NCBI GenBank assembly: GCA_020631075.1
Contig: JAHDHX010000003.1
Coordinates: 140,117 to 204,116 of the forward strand
Length of the DNA stretch: 64,000 nt
Direction of reading: 5' to 3'
Source: Candidatus Altimarinota bacterium
Lineage (GTDB): Bacteria > Patescibacteriota > Gracilibacteria > UBA4473
The notes below the pieces were generated by a model that saw only the letters and a list, made by a program, of their open reading frames with translations, did no database searches and was not told the DNA's origin. Shown here one piece after another: positions 55,815-64,000 of this stretch (position 1 is the stretch's first letter; the number at the start of each line of letters is the position of its first letter). A program made the position numbers and the translations under genes.

Positions 55815-56506
55815 TTTTTAGGAGATTTTGAAGTACTGGATTTTTTCTTACTAGAACTCGATTGCTTCTTTTTCTCCTTCGATTTCTGCGCAGTTTCCTT
55901 TTTGCTTGCAGGGTTCTTTTTCTTTGATTTCTTGCCCTTCTCATTCTTAAGAGAGCCCTTTAGATCTTTTCTTGAATCCTCTTGGTCTAACGTTTTGTAT
56001 ATTGAGGCAAACAAAGCCTTGTCTTTATCATTTCCTGTCATGAGTCGTTGCACCGCTTTTATCTCTGGCTGGTAGAGTAGGGAACTGATATGACGGAAAG
56101 AATCCTGAGAAATATGGGAAAACTCTTGAAAGGTAAACTTCGATTCAGGCAGAAGGTTTGGTGAATACTTACGCAACCAAGCAATCGTTGGCTTTGTCAT
56201 ATATCCTTCATGATTGCTTTCGAGTTGTTTTTTGATAGCCCAAGGCTCGCCCCTGATTATGGCTGTTTTCAAGCTGTTGATAGCCGCTCCATTCATGAAG
56301 GAAAGATGTGTTTCTGTAATTACATCATATTCCTTACGAAAGTCTTCATCTTCGCGAAGCCAACGGGCAACGCTATGGGCGCTGATTTCCATTTTCTCAC
56401 ACACAATTTCGCGATTCCCAAACTTCTTGAAGACCTTGAGAAACATCAACTTTTTTCTTTTTAACGTTAACCCCTTTGTGTTTTCATCTCCAGCAAAATT
56501 AGTCAT
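55811..56506 (-). CDS. Terminase-small-like DNA-binding protein
   Basis: 231 aa. N-terminal helix-turn-helix (FGNREIVCEKMEISAHSVAR) with a second helical block (HLSFMNGAAINSLKTAIIRG), an arrangement seen in phage small terminases of the phBC6A51-like type. The last ~65 residues are Lys/Ser-rich and disordered. Overlaps the methyltransferase gene upstream by 8 bp and the ATPase downstream by 4 bp. Confidence 0.55.
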   Translation of the reverse strand: MTNFAGDENTKGLTLKRKKLMFLKVFKKFGNREIVCEKMEISAHSVARWLREDEDFRKEYDVITETHLSFMNGAAINSLKTAIIRGEPWAIKKQLESNHEGYMTKPTIAWLRKYSPNLLPESKFTFQEFSHISQDSFRHISSLLYQPEIKAVQRLMTGNDKDKALFASIYKTLDQEDSRKDLKGSLKNEKGKKSKKKNPASKKETAQKSKEKKKQSSSSKKKSSTSKSPKK

Positions 56507-57293
56507 GGTTGGGCAAAGGGTGAAGAAGTACTGCAGTTTGTCCCGTCACCCCTTCCCAACGCTTCATGATACGCTGGATGTAGACGGGATCCATCTCGAT
56601 GCCATAACAAGTGCGCTGCGTATGCTCGCAGGCAATGAGACAGCTTCCACTTCCGAGGAAGGCATCATAAACCACGTCTCCCACTTTTGAGCTGTTAAGA
56701 ATAAGCCTCCGCAGGAGTGGTAGCGGCTTCATGGTAGGATGAAGCACGTTGTTTTTAGTGGTAGCTTCACAGATTAGCGCCTTATCCATAGATTTGTAGC
56801 GTCTATGTTTGCCCTTCCAGCCATAGGCTATGAGTTCATGTTGCGGCATGTAGTCCAGACGGGTCGGGATTGGCGATTTCTTGAGCCAAATGAGAAGCTG
56901 TTTGAACGAAAATCCACAAGTGTGCATAGCCGAACGAAGGGCGAAAATCATGGGGTCAGCGTTGAAGATATAGACGGAATTATACGCACTCATTTTATCC
57001 GCAATTGGGGAGAGCCAGGCTTTGGTGAATGCCTCATACTCTGCATCAGTTTGCCGGTGGTCATTGAGGATTTTTTGGTGTCTTTCTCCTTGCTTGGGCT
57101 TGGATTCGACAGCAGCCACACCATAAGGAGGGTCAGTAAGGAGTAAGTCGATCGTAGTACCATCGAGGAGACGATGTACAAGTGAGATGTCAGTGGCGTT
57201 GCCGCAAGCAATTCGATGCCTCCCCAGTTGGACGATCGCCCCAGAGGTGATTTCAAATGTGCTTGCGGTTTTTTCTGCATTTTTAGCAGTCAT
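56499..57293 (-). CDS. DNA methyltransferase (DPPY type), phage-like
   Basis: 264 aa. LLLTDPPYGV before YDAFLGSGSCLIACEHTQR gives the beta-class N6-adenine/N4-cytosine order. Short target-recognition region; no restriction partner. The N-terminal segment (IVQLGRHRIACGNATD) matches the opening found in ParB-linked phage methylases. Likely protects element DNA or marks it for packaging. Confidence 0.85.
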   Translation of the reverse strand: MTAKNAEKTASTFEITSGAIVQLGRHRIACGNATDISLVHRLLDGTTIDLLLTDPPYGVAAVESKPKQGERHQKILNDHRQTDAEYEAFTKAWLSPIADKMSAYNSVYIFNADPMIFALRSAMHTCGFSFKQLLIWLKKSPIPTRLDYMPQHELIAYGWKGKHRRYKSMDKALICEATTKNNVLHPTMKPLPLLRRLILNSSKVGDVVYDAFLGSGSCLIACEHTQRTCYGIEMDPVYIQRIMKRWEGVTGQTAVLLHPLPNHD

Positions 57294-57486
57294 GATGTTC
57301 GAAAATTAGAGGAAAAGAAATTCTGCCTGTGGGGCTTAAGGCAAGCAGAAAAAGGAGATGGAATAACAATTGTGGACTTCCACGACAGTGAGCTTGTGGT
57401 CGTCGCTGAGGGAGAGACACATTTCTTCCAATGCCTTTGAAGTTCATATGAACGACGAGACGAAAAGCGGTCGACGAAAAGATCAT
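57283..57486 (-). CDS. Possible small protein between the methyltransferases
   Basis: 67 aa with a hydrophobic stretch (LLFHLLFLLAL). Its ATG overlaps the TGA of the gene upstream (ATGA) and its end overlaps the start of the next, the packing common in phage operons. Sequence is otherwise unconvincing, with many Arg/Pro/His. Confidence 0.3.
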   Translation of the reverse strand: MIFSSTAFRLVVHMNFKGIGRNVSLPQRRPQAHCRGSPQLLFHLLFLLALSPTGRISFPLIFEHHDC

Positions 57487-58919
57487 GAGGCAGGGAGGAT
57501 AAGTTGATTTGTATTTTCTTCTCTCACGCCTTCTTTTGTGTTTCTCTTTTTTCCCTTTTCTGGTTGTGTTTTGGCTTTTGCTTTTAGCTGTAAGTCAGCC
57601 GTATTGTTTGAAGTTTTTTCTTCCAACGTTCGCAACTTTACCGCTGTTTTTCCCGTCAGTTCTTCCCAGCGCTGTATAATAACATCACAGAAGATTGGAT
57701 TTATCTCGCAGACATACGCTTTGCGCCCCAGTTGCTCGGCCGCAAGCAGACTCGCCCCCGCTCCTCCAAAGAGCTCTAAGATCACGTCGCCTACGTTGGA
57801 GCAGCGTCGTAACGGTTTCTCCATCAGGGTGATGGGCTTCTGGGTGGGGTGCTGGAGCGTGGTCGTGTGATCACGTTTCACCAGCCACAAGTTGAGATAA
57901 TCCTGAATGTCTTCGATCGCTCTGTTGCCCGTGTCGATATCCTGATTGAGGATCTCGGTCAGCGTCCGATTATTTCCCGCAAGTGTTGGTTTGCCTTGTG
58001 TGCCGTAGACGCAAACCTCACACCCTTTTGAAAACGCCACTTTAGGTGTGGGATTGAAGTTGTTCTTGATCCAGAGGCACAGTCGTCGCATCGTCACTTT
58101 TTGCTCTCGCAGCATGGCTTGCACCAGACCGACATATACCGCGTCACACCACACAAAGTAGTGGGCATTTTTTCCGGTTACTGCTCGGGCACTAGCAATA
58201 AAACTGCGGAGGAAATTGGCATATTCATCCTCCGAGAGGTTGTCATTGACATCACCGCCATAAGCCTTCTGCTTACTCAGTCCACGGTCATAATCTACCT
58301 TGATGTTGTATGGCGGGTCTGCCAGCACTATGGCTGGATTTATGCCATTCATAAGTGTTCTGACATGCTCAGTCTTGGTTGAATCACCACATAAGAGGAA
58401 ATGATTACCGAGTTGCCAGATATCTCCAAAAGTAACGGTTGGCTCTGTTTTCGCTTCCTCTGCAGCCTGGGGGAGCGAAGCCAGTTCGTGGACAGGCAAG
58501 CAGTCTTGGAAAAAAGCAGATAATTCATCTTCGCCAAAACCAACAGTGAGAAGTTGGGTCATGTCATAGGCTTTGAGGAGCTCAAAATCCCATTCTCCTT
58601 GATTCTTATTGAGGCGTAGGTTCAGCTCCCGCTCTTTTTTAATATCAGGGATATCTAAATAGACGGCGGGTACGGCTTTGAGCTTGAGCTCTTTTGCCAG
58701 CTTGAGTCGCATATGACCGCCGATTACCACGTTGTGCCGCTCTTTAGCTTTATTGAGAATGAGTGGCTTAACGACACCAAAAGTCATAAAGCTTTCGCGC
58801 AGGTCAGCGAGTTGTTTCGCGGAAAATTTCCGTGGGTTGTAAGCAGCAGGACGTAAATCCTTGATAGGGACCTCCACAATTTTGAGTTGAGGAGTTGGAA
58901 TTGAAGCTGTAGCTGTCAT
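57483..58919 (-). CDS. ParB-like nuclease domain fused to DNA methyltransferase
   Basis: Residues ~12-95 form a ParB/Srx-type domain (IKDLRPAAYNPRKFSAKQL; VVIGGHMRLKLAKELKL). The rest is a beta-class methyltransferase with IVLADPPYNIKVDYD and VILELFGGAGASLLAAEQLG (GGAG in place of the usual GSG). 478 aa with a basic low-complexity tail. ParB-methyltransferase fusions lie next to terminase genes in many prophages, which supports reading this block as phage-derived. Confidence 0.88.
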   Translation of the reverse strand: MTATASIPTPQLKIVEVPIKDLRPAAYNPRKFSAKQLADLRESFMTFGVVKPLILNKAKERHNVVIGGHMRLKLAKELKLKAVPAVYLDIPDIKKERELNLRLNKNQGEWDFELLKAYDMTQLLTVGFGEDELSAFFQDCLPVHELASLPQAAEEAKTEPTVTFGDIWQLGNHFLLCGDSTKTEHVRTLMNGINPAIVLADPPYNIKVDYDRGLSKQKAYGGDVNDNLSEDEYANFLRSFIASARAVTGKNAHYFVWCDAVYVGLVQAMLREQKVTMRRLCLWIKNNFNPTPKVAFSKGCEVCVYGTQGKPTLAGNNRTLTEILNQDIDTGNRAIEDIQDYLNLWLVKRDHTTTLQHPTQKPITLMEKPLRRCSNVGDVILELFGGAGASLLAAEQLGRKAYVCEINPIFCDVIIQRWEELTGKTAVKLRTLEEKTSNNTADLQLKAKAKTQPEKGKKRNTKEGVREENTNQLILPAS

Positions 58920-59006
58920 GTGAATAAACGTAAAAAAATAAGTTTACGCTCACATTTTGGCAAAGCCCCTCACCCAGCTTGGGCAGAAAAATAGTGTTTT
59001 TTTGTT

Positions 59007-60149
59007 TTACTTGCTTTCTCCTAATAATTTTTTCTTCAAATTTCTTATTCTTTCTTTTATAGATTTTATTTTATAACAAGACAAATCTAATCCGTATTTT
59101 TCTCCAACATTTTGTATGGATAAATCGTAGGAGTGCTTATATTCGACTTCTTTATAATCAATGTTGTCAGCATCTTTATAGGTCATTTCTTTATTTTCTT
59201 CATAATCTACAAGACAGAGGATGTCGAACCAGGCATCTCGCGTGTGAAATAAGTTTGAATTGGGAAATAACTTTTTGAGCTGGGCTGTACGCTCTTTATC
59301 GCAGGCACGTTTTTGCTTTTCATTTAGTCTCCCCCTAAAGACAACACTAAGATGTGAAAAGTTCTTTCCCCCATATTTAATTTGTTTCACAGTGAATTTG
59401 TAAGGAGATTTAACTTTTTTATTTTGAAATATTTTGAGGGCACATGTTCGTTCCTTTGTTATGCGATCTTTCTCGTGATTTCGAATTTGGCCATTATAGT
59501 TGATAACAACTTTTTGGCCCTCTCTAGGGCTTTCTTCAAATTTAATAGTATAGTTCATGGGAACTTTCCCAATAACCCCCGTCACAAGGTAGTATTCGAT
59601 CACTGGTATAAAGCGGTATGTTTGAATCTGAAGAGGAAAAAGATCAAGGATACTTAAAATACTTTCCTGAAAGGAAAGATTATTTCTTAAAATTCCTAAT
59701 TTTTCCCTGCTACGCTCTTGGCCTTTGATGTATTGAACGTTGATTTCAAATATTCCTTCAATTTCATCGCAATTTAGAGTAGGTAAATTCTTTTTATATA
59801 CTCTCTTTTTTTTCAAGTAACTTGGGATCATATTTTTTCTTCTCGGGAGTTTGATATCGAAATCTTTACGGACTTCGCAAATTCTTTTCTGAATGTTATT
59901 TTGATTAAAAAGGTAATACAGAATATACGTGTCTCCAATAGCACTCTGATTGATTTCCTCGACCTTAGCGTTCTCATTTGAAGCGAGTGTTCCTTCGTTG
60001 CTGGATTCAATTCCATTTTTGTAGATATGAGATATTTTTTTCCGTAAGAGTTTTTTTTGTACTGTTTCTTGAGTTTTTGCGCGGTATCTTTTGTATTCCT
60101 TGTCTACGTTTTTAATTTGTATGCGATTGATAATAGTTCGATTGTCCAT
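59007..60149 (-). CDS. Unknown basic protein
   Basis: 380 aa, Lys/Arg/Asn-rich, AT-rich DNA, no signal peptide or membrane span. Segments alternate helix and strand (IEGIFEINVQYIKGQERSRE; CALKIFQNKKVKSPYKF). I do not recognise a family. First gene of the phage-like block on the minus strand and the last one before the island's right edge; it could be a replication or regulatory protein, but nothing shows this. Confidence 0.6.
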   Translation of the reverse strand: MDNRTIINRIQIKNVDKEYKRYRAKTQETVQKKLLRKKISHIYKNGIESSNEGTLASNENAKVEEINQSAIGDTYILYYLFNQNNIQKRICEVRKDFDIKLPRRKNMIPSYLKKKRVYKKNLPTLNCDEIEGIFEINVQYIKGQERSREKLGILRNNLSFQESILSILDLFPLQIQTYRFIPVIEYYLVTGVIGKVPMNYTIKFEESPREGQKVVINYNGQIRNHEKDRITKERTCALKIFQNKKVKSPYKFTVKQIKYGGKNFSHLSVVFRGRLNEKQKRACDKERTAQLKKLFPNSNLFHTRDAWFDILCLVDYEENKEMTYKDADNIDYKEVEYKHSYDLSIQNVGEKYGLDLSCYKIKSIKERIRNLKKKLLGESK

Positions 60150-60512
60150 GACCTTAAAATACCCAATAAATTATTTTTCGCATAATCATTAGTCCAAAAA
60201 CACGGTGCTTAATGAAAGTATTTGAAGCAAGAAAATCTATCTTTTGAACAAAATATTTACTCAATTTTCAAGGTCGTGTTTTGCGTACATTTTGTACATT
60301 TTTTTCTCTAGAGTTAATCATAGAAACAAATAATAAACGGAAGACTTTCTTGGGTATCTACAAAAAATTAAGAAAATCAGTTGGAGCGGAGCAAGTAGAA
60401 ATGAACCAAAATCCTTCTATAAAATCTGATCAGGTGAACTTTGATTCGTTTAGTTAACACAATGGTTATTGTGTGTACTAGAACCACTTGCAGTACCATT
60501 CGGAACGTTGTG
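60150..60512. other. Non-coding right edge of the island
   Basis: No gene seen. It contains a hairpin ACACAAT-GGTT-ATTGTGT (about 60457-60474) and a plus-strand terminator just beyond. Composition changes from AT-rich to GC-rich over the next 150 bp. Confidence 0.45.
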
Positions 60513-60543
60513 CCGTTTGAGCGATAGCATCAAACGGTTTTTT
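60513..60543 (+). terminator. Plus-strand terminator with no gene before it
   Basis: CCGTTTGA-9 nt-TCAAACGG followed by TTTTTT. No plus-strand gene precedes it for over 5 kb, so it may end a small RNA or block transcription entering from the island. Confidence 0.6.
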
Positions 60544-60595
60544 CTTTTCGTACTGCAGTTTTTTGCCTGTTACCTGTAAGTTCGAAAGTGGGAAA

Positions 60596-60847
60596 TCACC
60601 CCTTCCCGAGCGAGAGCTTTGCAGAAACCCAACGCAGGAGTCCTACCCAAAAGCGAAAAAACGTTCGTAGGATGCCTGATTTTTTTCGAGTGGGTTCCGT
60701 GTTTTGTTTTTGCTTAGGTGTCATGGCGATTGTCACGACTGACGCGACGGCTCCCCCCACGAGCACATCGGACACGAGGCTTTTTTTCGCCTTGGTGGTG
60801 GACGTCTCAGCGGAGTCAGTCGAGAGGGGTTTTCGGCGCCACCACAT
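60596..60847 (-). CDS. Small single-pass membrane protein
   Basis: 83 aa, MWWRRKPLSTDSAE at the start, a hydrophobic stretch SDVLVGGAVASVVTIAM and a basic C-terminus with a second amphipathic helix (RTFFRFWVGLLRWVSAKL). Starts 20 bp after the pheT stop on the same strand, with host-like composition, so it probably belongs to the pheT transcript. Unknown function. Confidence 0.55.
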   Translation of the reverse strand: MWWRRKPLSTDSAETSTTKAKKSLVSDVLVGGAVASVVTIAMTPKQKQNTEPTRKKSGILRTFFRFWVGLLRWVSAKLSLGKG

Positions 60848-60867
60848 AGGAGCAAAGTAAAAGAGTT

Positions 60868-63237
60868 TTAACTACGGATCGTTGCCTGGAACTGGTCAAC
60901 GAGGGTCTGGGCATAGGTGTCGAGACTTTTCTGATATGACGACTCAGTCGTGTCTGACGTCACCGAAAAGACACAACGGATAACTACGTTTTTAGCCTCA
61001 GGACCAAAGCGCTCAGCGTCACGGAAGGTATCAAGTAACTGGAAGCTGCTCGCAGCACCCTCTGCTGCCGTCAGGGCTGCGTAGATGTCAGACCAGTGGG
61101 TTCTCTCGGGGACGATGCACGACAGGTCACGCTCAGCCAGTGTGTGCTGGGTGTAGGCAATAGCATTAGCAGATTGCCCTTGGAGTGACAAAATTACGTC
61201 GAGATCGAGCTCAAGCGTGATGATCGGGACACTCGCCAGTGGTGAATGCTGTGGGTGAATGACACACATCTGCCCCACTGTCTGTTCAGCGACCTGCACC
61301 ACGGCAGACAGTTGCGGATGAGCAAAAGGTGGAACAGCCTCACCCGCAGGTAGGAGGCTGATGTCGAGCCCAAGACTCCCGCAGCAAGCGGTCACATCCG
61401 TGACCAGCTGCTGCCAGGTCTCTTCACGCGACTGCCCTTGCATCGCCCGCACGACCGCCAAGCGAGCTGACTCAGCCACGCCGCCGTCGGGGGACGCAGC
61501 GTAAACCCGACCCAGCTGAAATTGCGTCACTGACTGACCAGAACGCAGAGTCGACTCATAGTGTGGGACCATGCTGGTCAGCAGGCTTTGGCGTAAGTGG
61601 GTTTGGTTTTCGGATAAAGGGTTGAGCACCGTCACGGGCGCCTGTGCGCCTTCCCACTGGGCTAGGGCGCCACTGTGGAAGCTGTAGCCATACATTTCGT
61701 GGTAGCCGGCCTGGGCCCAGTAGTCAGTCAACTGCCAGCGCAGGGCACGCGCAGGGTGCTGACGGGGGCGACGAGTGGGTAAAGCGGGCAAGCTGCTGGG
61801 CACCGCACTCAGTCCCTCCATGCGGACGATCTCTTCGACCAGATCTTCGGGGAGGGTGATGTCTTTGGTCGCGCGCCAGCTGGGGACTGTCACGTGCAGG
61901 TCATCGGCCACGGGTTCGACCCCAAACCCGAGGGTCACCAGTCGCTGGGTGATGTGCTCGGTGCTGAGGCTTAAACCCGAAAGACTGCGGACGCGCGCGG
62001 GGGAAAGCGTGATGACGTGGGGCACGACTGGGTGGGGGTAGGCGTCTGTGGGGGTGGTGCTGACCTGTGCGCTCGGGCACACGAGCCCGAGATAGTGCAA
62101 CGCCCAAGCCAGCGCGTCTGGGCATTGCTCAGGGTCGAGTGATTTCTCAAACCGCATAGATGACTCTGACCGCAGCCCCAGACGGGCACTGGTGCGCCGC
62201 ACAGCCACGGGGTCGAAGTTTGCGACCTCAAAGATGACTCGAGTGGTGGTGTCCGTCACCCCTGACTCCAGTCCGCCCATCACGCCTGCGATCGAGAGGA
62301 TTTTGGTTTCGTCGGCAATGACGGTGTCCGCTGGGGTGAGGGGGTAGGTCTCACCGTCGAGGGCCACGAGTGACTCCCCTTCTCTCGCTTGGCGGACGAT
62401 CAGTTTTCCTTCGACTCGGTCGGCGTCAAAGCAGTGCATGGGCTGACCGTGGCCCAAGAGTACGAGATTTGTCACGTCGACGAGATTACTGATGGCCCGT
62501 GTGCCGAGCTGCTCAAGCAGTAACGCGTATGACACCGGGGATGGCTCCACTTTGATGTCCTCGACCGTGAGGGCCATGAAGCGACGACAGGCGTCTGTCT
62601 GGATGTCGACGGGGCAGCTGGCGGCGGAACCATGGGCCACTGAGGGGACTGGCACTGTCGGCAGGGGGTGGCCCAGCAGCGCGCCGAGCTCCCGCACGAA
62701 CCCCGTGTGGCCCATCAAGTCTGGCCGATGGGTGAGGGTTTTGTTTTCGATGTCTATTAACGTGTCGCTGGCGACGGGCTCCGCGACAGAGAAGGCCTGG
62801 CCAGCGGTGCCGTCTGCCCACGAAAATAATCCCAAAGATTTCAGCCCAAGGTCGCTGCAATCGCACAGCATACCGTGGCTGGGCACACCTTTGACCTCCG
62901 TAGTGGTGATGACCTGCCCCGTGGGCAGCGTCGTGCCTGGTGTCGCGATGAGGTAGTAGTGACCGACCGTTAGGTCATGCTTTGGGGCGTAGACGAGAGC
63001 AGTAGGCCCCGTCGGCGACAGTGGCCCGAGGTCAAACTCCGCCACCATCAGGTCAGGCGCTGACGGGTGGGGGGTCGTGCCGAGCAGTTGCCCCAGTACT
63101 AGTCCTTCATATCGCGGGGCCATAGACTCAATCTCTTCGACCTCGGCTGTGTGCAAAGTCAAGAGGTCAGACAGTTCGCGGTGGCCCAACGACTGCACAT
63201 CGACCCACTGCTGCAACCAGTGCACGCTGAGCTTCAT
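60868..63237 (-). CDS. pheT: Phenylalanyl-tRNA synthetase beta subunit
   Basis: With PheS forms the (alpha-beta)2 enzyme. N-terminal tRNA-binding OB fold at ~40-150 (GHYYLIATPGTTLPTG; GVPSHGMLCDCSDLGL), B3/B4 domain with DIENKTLTHRPDLMGH and FDADRVEGKLIVRQA, B5 domain, catalytic-like core (MRFEKSLDPEQCPDALAWAL; YGYSFHSGALAQW) and a C-terminal FDX-ACB anticodon-binding domain (AERDLSCIVPERTHWSDIYA). 789 aa is full length. pheS is not adjacent. Its start overlaps by 4 bp (ATGA) the free-standing tRNA-binding protein gene upstream. Confidence 0.95.
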   Translation of the reverse strand: MKLSVHWLQQWVDVQSLGHRELSDLLTLHTAEVEEIESMAPRYEGLVLGQLLGTTPHPSAPDLMVAEFDLGPLSPTGPTALVYAPKHDLTVGHYYLIATPGTTLPTGQVITTTEVKGVPSHGMLCDCSDLGLKSLGLFSWADGTAGQAFSVAEPVASDTLIDIENKTLTHRPDLMGHTGFVRELGALLGHPLPTVPVPSVAHGSAASCPVDIQTDACRRFMALTVEDIKVEPSPVSYALLLEQLGTRAISNLVDVTNLVLLGHGQPMHCFDADRVEGKLIVRQAREGESLVALDGETYPLTPADTVIADETKILSIAGVMGGLESGVTDTTTRVIFEVANFDPVAVRRTSARLGLRSESSMRFEKSLDPEQCPDALAWALHYLGLVCPSAQVSTTPTDAYPHPVVPHVITLSPARVRSLSGLSLSTEHITQRLVTLGFGVEPVADDLHVTVPSWRATKDITLPEDLVEEIVRMEGLSAVPSSLPALPTRRPRQHPARALRWQLTDYWAQAGYHEMYGYSFHSGALAQWEGAQAPVTVLNPLSENQTHLRQSLLTSMVPHYESTLRSGQSVTQFQLGRVYAASPDGGVAESARLAVVRAMQGQSREETWQQLVTDVTACCGSLGLDISLLPAGEAVPPFAHPQLSAVVQVAEQTVGQMCVIHPQHSPLASVPIITLELDLDVILSLQGQSANAIAYTQHTLAERDLSCIVPERTHWSDIYAALTAAEGAASSFQLLDTFRDAERFGPEAKNVVIRCVFSVTSDTTESSYQKSLDTYAQTLVDQFQATIRS

Positions 63238-63716
63238 GCCAGGTCACGCAGTGAAGTGCCAATTTTCCCTTGCAAGCTGGTCGGGAGCACCCAGATGCCA
63301 TCGGTTTCTTTGGGGAGGCCGAGTTCGTCTTTGGCGCAGATCATCCCGTGGCTGGTCACCCCGCGGATGGCTCGCTCACCGATGGTGAAGCTCTCGCCCA
63401 GGGTCGTGCCCACGGTCGCCACCGGCACCAGCTGCCCTGGGGCAATATTGGCCGCCCCACACAGGATGGTCAGTGGCTCGCCCCCGACCGTCGTTTGGGT
63501 GACTTGCACTTTGGTGACTTTGGGGTCGGGGTGGGGGGCAATGCTCTGGATCTGCCCAATGACCACACCAGCGGGGACAGCGCTGAGCAAGGCAGTGTCA
63601 GCGGGGCTGAGGCCGAGGCTGGGGGGTGTGACCTGGTCAGAGGGACAGCTGCCACAGCCGCAATCAGCCCCCAGTGGGCTGGTGAGTTTCTGCCAAAAGC
63701 GAGTGAGGAAGGACAT
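63234..63716 (-). CDS. Free-standing EMAP/OB-fold tRNA-binding protein
   Basis: 160 aa. Residues ~50-155 form an EMAP/Trbp111-type OB fold (VVIGQIQSIAPHPDPKVTKV; ILCGAANIAPGQLVPVA; GVTSHGMICAKDELGLP), the same domain type that opens PheT. The N-terminus is an amphipathic helix (MSFLTRFWQKL) plus a CGCGSC cluster that could bind metal. Coupled to pheT by overlapping ATGA, so it may supply extra tRNA affinity to the synthetase or be a split-off copy of its N-terminal domain. The ATG is preferred to a TTG two codons upstream. Confidence 0.85.
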   Translation of the reverse strand: MSFLTRFWQKLTSPLGADCGCGSCPSDQVTPPSLGLSPADTALLSAVPAGVVIGQIQSIAPHPDPKVTKVQVTQTTVGGEPLTILCGAANIAPGQLVPVATVGTTLGESFTIGERAIRGVTSHGMICAKDELGLPKETDGIWVLPTSLQGKIGTSLRDLA

Positions 63717-63835
63717 GAACAATGAAAGATAAATAAATGAGAAGGAGGGGGCACAATTTTTCTGCGTTATACTACGTTTGGGTTTAGGGTGTGTCGAGCA
63801 GGACTCTGCCTAAAATTATCTGCCATAAAAGTGAA

Positions 63836-63863
63836 TTGACAGCCCTGATCTGACCGCTAGATT
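63836..63863 (+). promoter_or_regulatory. Promoter of tRNA-Tyr
   Basis: TTGACA, 16 bp, TAGATT; predicted start ~40 nt before the tRNA. Confidence 0.6.
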
Positions 63864-63912
63864 TTGCAGGCTGTCAGCAAGCATGGCTTGACTGGTAGCC
63901 CACTAAAAACGT

Positions 63913-63997
63913 GGGTAGATAGCGAAGCGGTCAAACGCAGCGGACTGTAAATCCGCCGGCTCAGCCTTCGGGGGTTCGAATCCCTCTCTGCCCACCA
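63913..63997 (+). tRNA. tRNA-Tyr (anticodon GUA)
   Basis: Acceptor GGGTAGA / TCTGCCC, anticodon stem GCGGA/TCCGC with loop CTGTAAA (anticodon GTA), long variable arm (CGGCTCAGCCTTCG region) typical of bacterial tRNA-Tyr, T arm GGGGG-TTCGAAT-CCCTC, A73 and encoded CCA. Confidence 0.95.
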
Positions 63998-64000
63998 TTT

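Larger units (their letters stand above)
34837..60560. mobile_element. Integrated genomic island (defence and phage-derived genes)
   Basis: Between tRNA-Arg and the GC-rich pheT region, composition becomes clearly AT-rich and almost all genes are on the minus strand. Content is typical of mobile DNA: two large serine recombinases at the left edge, a restriction/defence block, umuDC, small unknown genes, and a ParB-methyltransferase plus terminase-like block at the right. No structural phage genes (capsid, tail, portal) are seen, so it is a satellite-like or decayed element or a recombinase-mobilised island. The exact ends are not proven; no convincing long att repeat was found. Confidence 0.7.

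Noticed and set aside
34949..60482. TGTACTAGA occurs near both island ends (34949-34957 and 60474-60482) and could be an att core
   Set aside because: A shared 9-mer between two regions of a few hundred bases is expected about once in two tries by chance, and flanks do not extend the match.

Overview
The window looks like a chromosomal segment of a Candidate Phyla Radiation (Patescibacteria) bacterium. The evidence is a ~600-residue AlaRS lacking the C-terminal dimerisation domain, a bacterial Elp3-type radical-SAM/GNAT protein, two small secreted type IV secretion pilin-like proteins, a VanW-domain protein, and many housekeeping genes with no visible Shine-Dalgarno, several of them preceded by a -10 box exactly where a leaderless transcript would need it. 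TGA ends several genes (for example the DUF2177 gene and the 25.9 kb gene), so the code is not the UGA=Gly code of Gracilibacteria/Absconditabacteria. I cannot place the lineage more finely without a tree.

Layout. Positions 1-6763 hold host genes: a VanW-domain protein, tRNA-Gln, guaB, a secreted acidic protein and alaS. Positions 7181-9411 hold an AT-rich two-gene cassette (a KAP P-loop NTPase and an unknown protein) lying directly behind gyrB. Positions 9417-34549 return to GC-rich host genes: gyrB, folP, tmk, folD, rnhB, pcrA/uvrD, murC, a DUF2177 membrane protein, two pilin-like proteins, elp3, a class Ic-type nrdB with two NrdR boxes, gyrA, fusA, and an envelope pair (an M23 peptidase with three SLH domains and a single-pass membrane protein). 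A 186-bp MITE-like inverted-repeat element sits between pcrA and murC.

From tRNA-Arg (34.8 kb) to about 60.5 kb there is a long AT-rich island with almost every gene on the minus strand. From its left edge it carries two large serine recombinases; a defence-like block (HEPN protein, type III Res and Mod, DUF3800, SNF2 helicase, a DUF2779 double nuclease, a GmrSD-like DUF262/DUF1524 protein); a umuD-HEPN-umuC mutagenesis operon; small unknown genes; and a phage-packaging-like block (ParB-methyltransferase, second methyltransferase, terminase-small-like and terminase-ATPase-like proteins). This reads as an integrated mobile element or phage-derived genomic island loaded with anti-phage functions.

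The right end (60.6-64 kb) returns to GC-rich host genes: a small membrane protein, pheT, a free-standing EMAP/OB-fold tRNA-binding protein translationally coupled to pheT, and tRNA-Tyr. The most interesting candidates for undescribed biology are the HEPN protein inserted between umuD and umuC, the seven-gene defence block with its own HEPN partner, the gyrB-linked KAP cassette, and the leaderless promoter pattern.
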